Positions 14,591 to 16,972 of a stretch of 16,972 nucleotides of DNA are shown piece by piece (within the stretch, counting starts at the first letter, position 1; every line of letters starts with the position of its first letter). The position numbers and the translations under genes were made by a program. The stretch covers positions 1-16,972 of the forward strand of contig DASWHK010000239.1 in assembly GCA_036398215.1 (NCBI GenBank), in the 5' to 3' direction. Source of the stretch: DASWHK01 sp036398215. GTDB lineage: Bacteria > Acidobacteriota > UBA890. Below the pieces are notes generated by a model, which worked only from the letters and a program-made list of their open reading frames with translations, was not told the DNA's origin and ran no database searches.

Positions 14591-15832
14591 GTGACGGATC
14601 CGGCCCCCGAGACCACCGGCAAGGACGTCCTCGAGGCGGTTCGCGCCGAGCGCGACGGGCTGCTGGGCTTTCTCGAGCGCCTGGTGGCGGTCGAGTCGCC
14701 GTCGTCGGCCCCCGAGGCGCAGGCCCCGATCTTCGACCTGCTCGAAGAGTCCCTCGACGCCATCGGCTACGTGACCTACAGGCTCGACGGCGAGCTGACC
14801 GGCGGCCACCTGGTGGCTGCCGCGCGCGGCGCCGCCGGCATCGACATCGGCCGCATCGCCGCCGCCGCCCCGGTCGACGCGGCCGCCGCCGCGACGGCGC
14901 CGATCCAGCTGCTGCTGGGCCATTGCGACACGGTGTGGCCGCTCGGCACGCTGCGGCGGATGCCGGTGCGGATCGACGACCGGTCGATGCACGGGCCCGG
15001 CGTGTTCGACATGAAAGCGGGGTTGGCGCAGACCGTCTACGCGCTGCGGGCGCTGCACCGGCTCGGCCAGGAGCCCGCGGTGCCGCCGCTGCTTTTCGTC
15101 AACTCCGACGAGGAGATCGGCAGCCCGGAGTCGCGTCGCCACATCGAGAGCCTGGCCCGCTGCGCCTCACGGGTGTTCGTGATGGAGCCGGCGTTGGGCC
15201 TCGAGGGCAAGCTCAAGACCGGCCGCAAGGGGGTCGGGCAGTTCCACGTCAAGGTGATCGGCAAGGCAGCTCACGCCGGACTCGACCCCGAGGCCGGCGC
15301 CAGCGCCATTCTCGAGCTGTCGCACCAGGTGCAGCGGCTGTTCGCGCTCAACGATCCGGCCCTCGGGGTCAGCGTCAACGTCGGGATCATCGGCGGCGGC
15401 ATGCGGGTCAACGTGGTGGCCCCGGAGGGCGAGGCGGTCGTCGACGTGAGGGTCCCCGACCAGCGGCAGGCCGAGCGGATCAGCGCCGCGATCCACGGCC
15501 TGCAGCCGGTGACCGCCGGCGTCCGGCTGGAGATCAGCGGCGCCGTCGAGCGCCAGCCGCTGGAGCGCAACGCCAGGAACCAATCGCTGTGGAGGAAGGC
15601 CCGCGAGCTGGCCGCGGAGATGGACATCGCGCTCGAAGAGGGCTTCGCCGGCGGCGGCTCTGACGGCAACCTCACCAGCCCGCTGGCGGCGACGCTCGAC
15701 GGGCTCGGGGGCGTCGGCGACGGCGCTCACGCCGACCACGAGCACATCGACGTCGAGCGATCGCTCGAGCGCTGCGCGCTGCTGGCCCGCCTGCTGATGG
15801 CGGAGCCGATGTTCATCGCGGGAGACCCATAG
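14591..15832 (+). CDS. M20 family metallopeptidase (glutamate carboxypeptidase-like)
   Basis: A 413-residue zinc peptidase of the M20/CPG2 type. Metal and catalytic residues are visible: H111 and D113 in LLGHCDTVWPLGTL, the bridging D140 in GPGVFDMKAGL, the general base E174 with ligand E175 in NSDEEIGSPESR, and the late H in GDGAHADHEHIDVER. KAAHAGLDPEAGASAILEL is the start of the inserted dimerisation domain. No signal peptide is present, so it should be cytoplasmic. The start is a GTG at 14591, the only plausible codon between the stop of the DUF5916 gene (14573) and the conserved N-terminal helix. gaagg at 14572-14576 is a rather distant ribosome binding site. It probably removes a C-terminal residue from a short peptide or cleaves a folate-like or N-acyl amide bond; the substrate is not evident. 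Confidence 0.92.
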   Translation: MTDPAPETTGKDVLEAVRAERDGLLGFLERLVAVESPSSAPEAQAPIFDLLEESLDAIGYVTYRLDGELTGGHLVAAARGAAGIDIGRIAAAAPVDAAAAATAPIQLLLGHCDTVWPLGTLRRMPVRIDDRSMHGPGVFDMKAGLAQTVYALRALHRLGQEPAVPPLLFVNSDEEIGSPESRRHIESLARCASRVFVMEPALGLEGKLKTGRKGVGQFHVKVIGKAAHAGLDPEAGASAILELSHQVQRLFALNDPALGVSVNVGIIGGGMRVNVVAPEGEAVVDVRVPDQRQAERISAAIHGLQPVTAGVRLEISGAVERQPLERNARNQSLWRKARELAAEMDIALEEGFAGGGSDGNLTSPLAATLDGLGGVGDGAHADHEHIDVERSLERCALLARLLMAEPMFIAGDP

Positions 15833-15860
15833 GGGCGCGCCGGTGAGCGTCCGCGACTGG

Positions 15861-15866
15861 TAGCAT
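15861..15866 (+). promoter_or_regulatory. Candidate -10 element before dinB
   Basis: The hexamer tagcat (TAnnnT pattern) lies 33 bases before the dinB ATG, in the 61-base gap after the peptidase gene. A matching -35 element is not obvious, and no LexA-type palindrome is visible in this gap. Read-through from the peptidase gene is an alternative. Confidence 0.2.
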
Positions 15867-15893
15867 GGGCGCAATCTTCTCCGTCGAGCCGCG

Positions 15894-16972
15894 ATGCACG
15901 CGCCGAACACCGGTCCAATCGAGCTTCACGAGCACCTGCTGGGCGCCGGCTGGCCCCACAAGATCCTCCACATCGATCTGGATGCCTTCTACCCCAGCGT
16001 CGAGGCCCTCGACGACCCGGCACTGGCCGGCAAGCCGGTGATCGTCGGCGGCCTCGGTCGCCGCGGTGTCGTCGCCTCCGCGTCGTACGAGGCCCGCGCC
16101 CACGGCGTCCACTCGGCGATGCCGATGGAGCGCGCCCGGCGGCTCTGCCCCGATGGCATCTACCTGCGGCCCCGCTTCGAGCGCTACCGGGAGCTGTCGG
16201 CGCGGGTCTTCCGGATCTACGAGGCCTGGACCGAGCGGGTCGAGCCGCTGTCGCTCGACGAGGCCTACCTCGACGTCTCGCAGCACCTCAGCTCACCGGT
16301 GGACATCGCCAAGTCGATCCGCGCCTCGATTCGCCGCAAGACCGGCCTGACCGCCTCCGCCGGCGTCTCGGCGAACAAGTTCCTCGCCAAGCTGGCCTCC
16401 GGCATCGACAAGCCCGACGGCCTGACGATCATCCGCCCCGAAGAGGCCCGCGACTTCCTCGCCGAGCTGCCGGTCGAGAAGCTGTGGGGCGTCGGACCGG
16501 TCGGCGCCGAGCGGCTGCGGGAGCACGGCTACGAGCGGATCGGCCAGCTCGCGGCGACCGGCGTCAAGGAGCTCGAGGGCATGCTCGGCAAGTGGGGCCG
16601 GCAGATCTGGGAGTTCGCCCACGGCCGCGACAACCGTCGCGTCGAGCCTCCCGGCGAGCCCAAGTCGATCTCCTCGGAGACCACCTACGAGGCCGACCTG
16701 CGCTCGTGGCCGGCCGCCTGGCCGAGCCTCGAGAGCTTCGCGGGCGACCTGGAGCGCCGCCTCGACCGCTGGGGCCTGGCGGCGCGCACCGTCACCCTCA
16801 AGGTGCGCTTCCAGGACTTCACCACGATCACCCGCTCGCACACGCCGCCGGTGCCGGTGCGGCGGGTCGATGAGATCCTGCGGGTCGCGCGGCGGCTGAC
16901 CGATCGCGTACCGTTGGACGGGCGCCGCATCCGCCTGGTCGGTCTGGGGGGATCGAACCTGATCCACCCCGG
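15894..16972 (+). CDS. dinB: DNA polymerase IV (Y-family translesion polymerase), cut off at right edge
   Basis: The first 359 codons of a Y-family DNA polymerase, open to the window edge. The palm starts HIDLDAFYPSVEALDDP: D28 is the first catalytic aspartate and Y33 the steric-gate residue that excludes ribonucleotides. The other catalytic pair is D122-E123 in PLSLDEAYLDVS. Further landmarks are GRRGVVASASYEARAHGVHS, GVSANKFLAKLASGIDKPDG, the thumb helix-hairpin-helix LWGVGPVGAERLREHG, and a little-finger domain (KSISSETTYEADL, RTVTLKVRFQDF, TRSHTPP). About 20 residues precede the usual start (MHAPNTGPIELHEHLLGAG); ATG 15894 is the first in-frame start seen, with no good ribosome binding site. 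Expected length is 350-420 residues, so only the C-terminal end, including any sliding-clamp motif, is missing. Confidence 0.94.
   Translation, partial: MHAPNTGPIELHEHLLGAGWPHKILHIDLDAFYPSVEALDDPALAGKPVIVGGLGRRGVVASASYEARAHGVHSAMPMERARRLCPDGIYLRPRFERYRELSARVFRIYEAWTERVEPLSLDEAYLDVSQHLSSPVDIAKSIRASIRRKTGLTASAGVSANKFLAKLASGIDKPDGLTIIRPEEARDFLAELPVEKLWGVGPVGAERLREHGYERIGQLAATGVKELEGMLGKWGRQIWEFAHGRDNRRVEPPGEPKSISSETTYEADLRSWPAAWPSLESFAGDLERRLDRWGLAARTVTLKVRFQDFTTITRSHTPPVPVRRVDEILRVARRLTDRVPLDGRRIRLVGLGGSNLIHP

Overview
This is a GC-rich stretch of chromosome from a diderm (Gram-negative type) bacterium. The outer membrane is implied by a DUF5916 beta-barrel protein that has a signal peptide and a C-terminal Phe. 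The gene mix (a cytoplasm-facing molybdopterin/NrfD complex, LUD lactate-oxidation genes, an LplT-PlsC-Aas fusion, an FHA-GAF-HD-GYP protein and DUF5916) would suit Acidobacteriota or a similar environmental phylum. That placement is inference from general familiarity, not from a marker gene. I see no tRNA, rRNA, CRISPR, insertion sequence or phage gene.

Layout. (1) Positions 1-2800, minus strand: a two-gene respiratory operon. The first gene encodes a fused four-cluster ferredoxin and NrfD membrane anchor. The second, two bases downstream, encodes a molybdopterin catalytic subunit that runs off the left edge. (2) Positions 2801-3186: a 386-bp divergent control region without a gene, unusually rich in structure. 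It holds a 31-bp tandem repeat, a glycine-riboswitch-like fold on the plus strand, and two copies of an 18-bp palindromic motif. (3) Positions 3187-6104, plus strand: a LutC-like gene overlapping by 4 bases a fused LutB-LutA-like iron-sulfur protein. (4) Positions 6305-12076: a trifunctional lysophospholipid transporter/acyltransferase/acyl-ACP synthetase, then an FHA-GAF-HD-GYP signalling protein 18 bases later, then an anchored protein of unknown function. (5) Positions 12261-15832: a DUF5916 outer-membrane protein, followed 17 bases later by an M20 metallopeptidase. (6) Position 15894 to the right edge: DNA polymerase IV (dinB), cut off by the window.

How the genes may work together. Regions 1 and 3 are both redox systems that would exchange electrons with the quinone pool from the cytoplasmic side, and they share one divergent control region. 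Coordinated carbon/electron flow (for example lactate or a related hydroxyacid) is a reasonable hypothesis. Region 4 joins membrane-lipid repair to c-di-GMP-type or phospho-signalling. Region 5 joins an outer-membrane barrel to a cytoplasmic peptidase. The rest looks like ordinary housekeeping. Nothing here is clearly a new defence or mobile system. The most unusual signals are the divergent control region and the repeat-coded tail of the HD-GYP protein.
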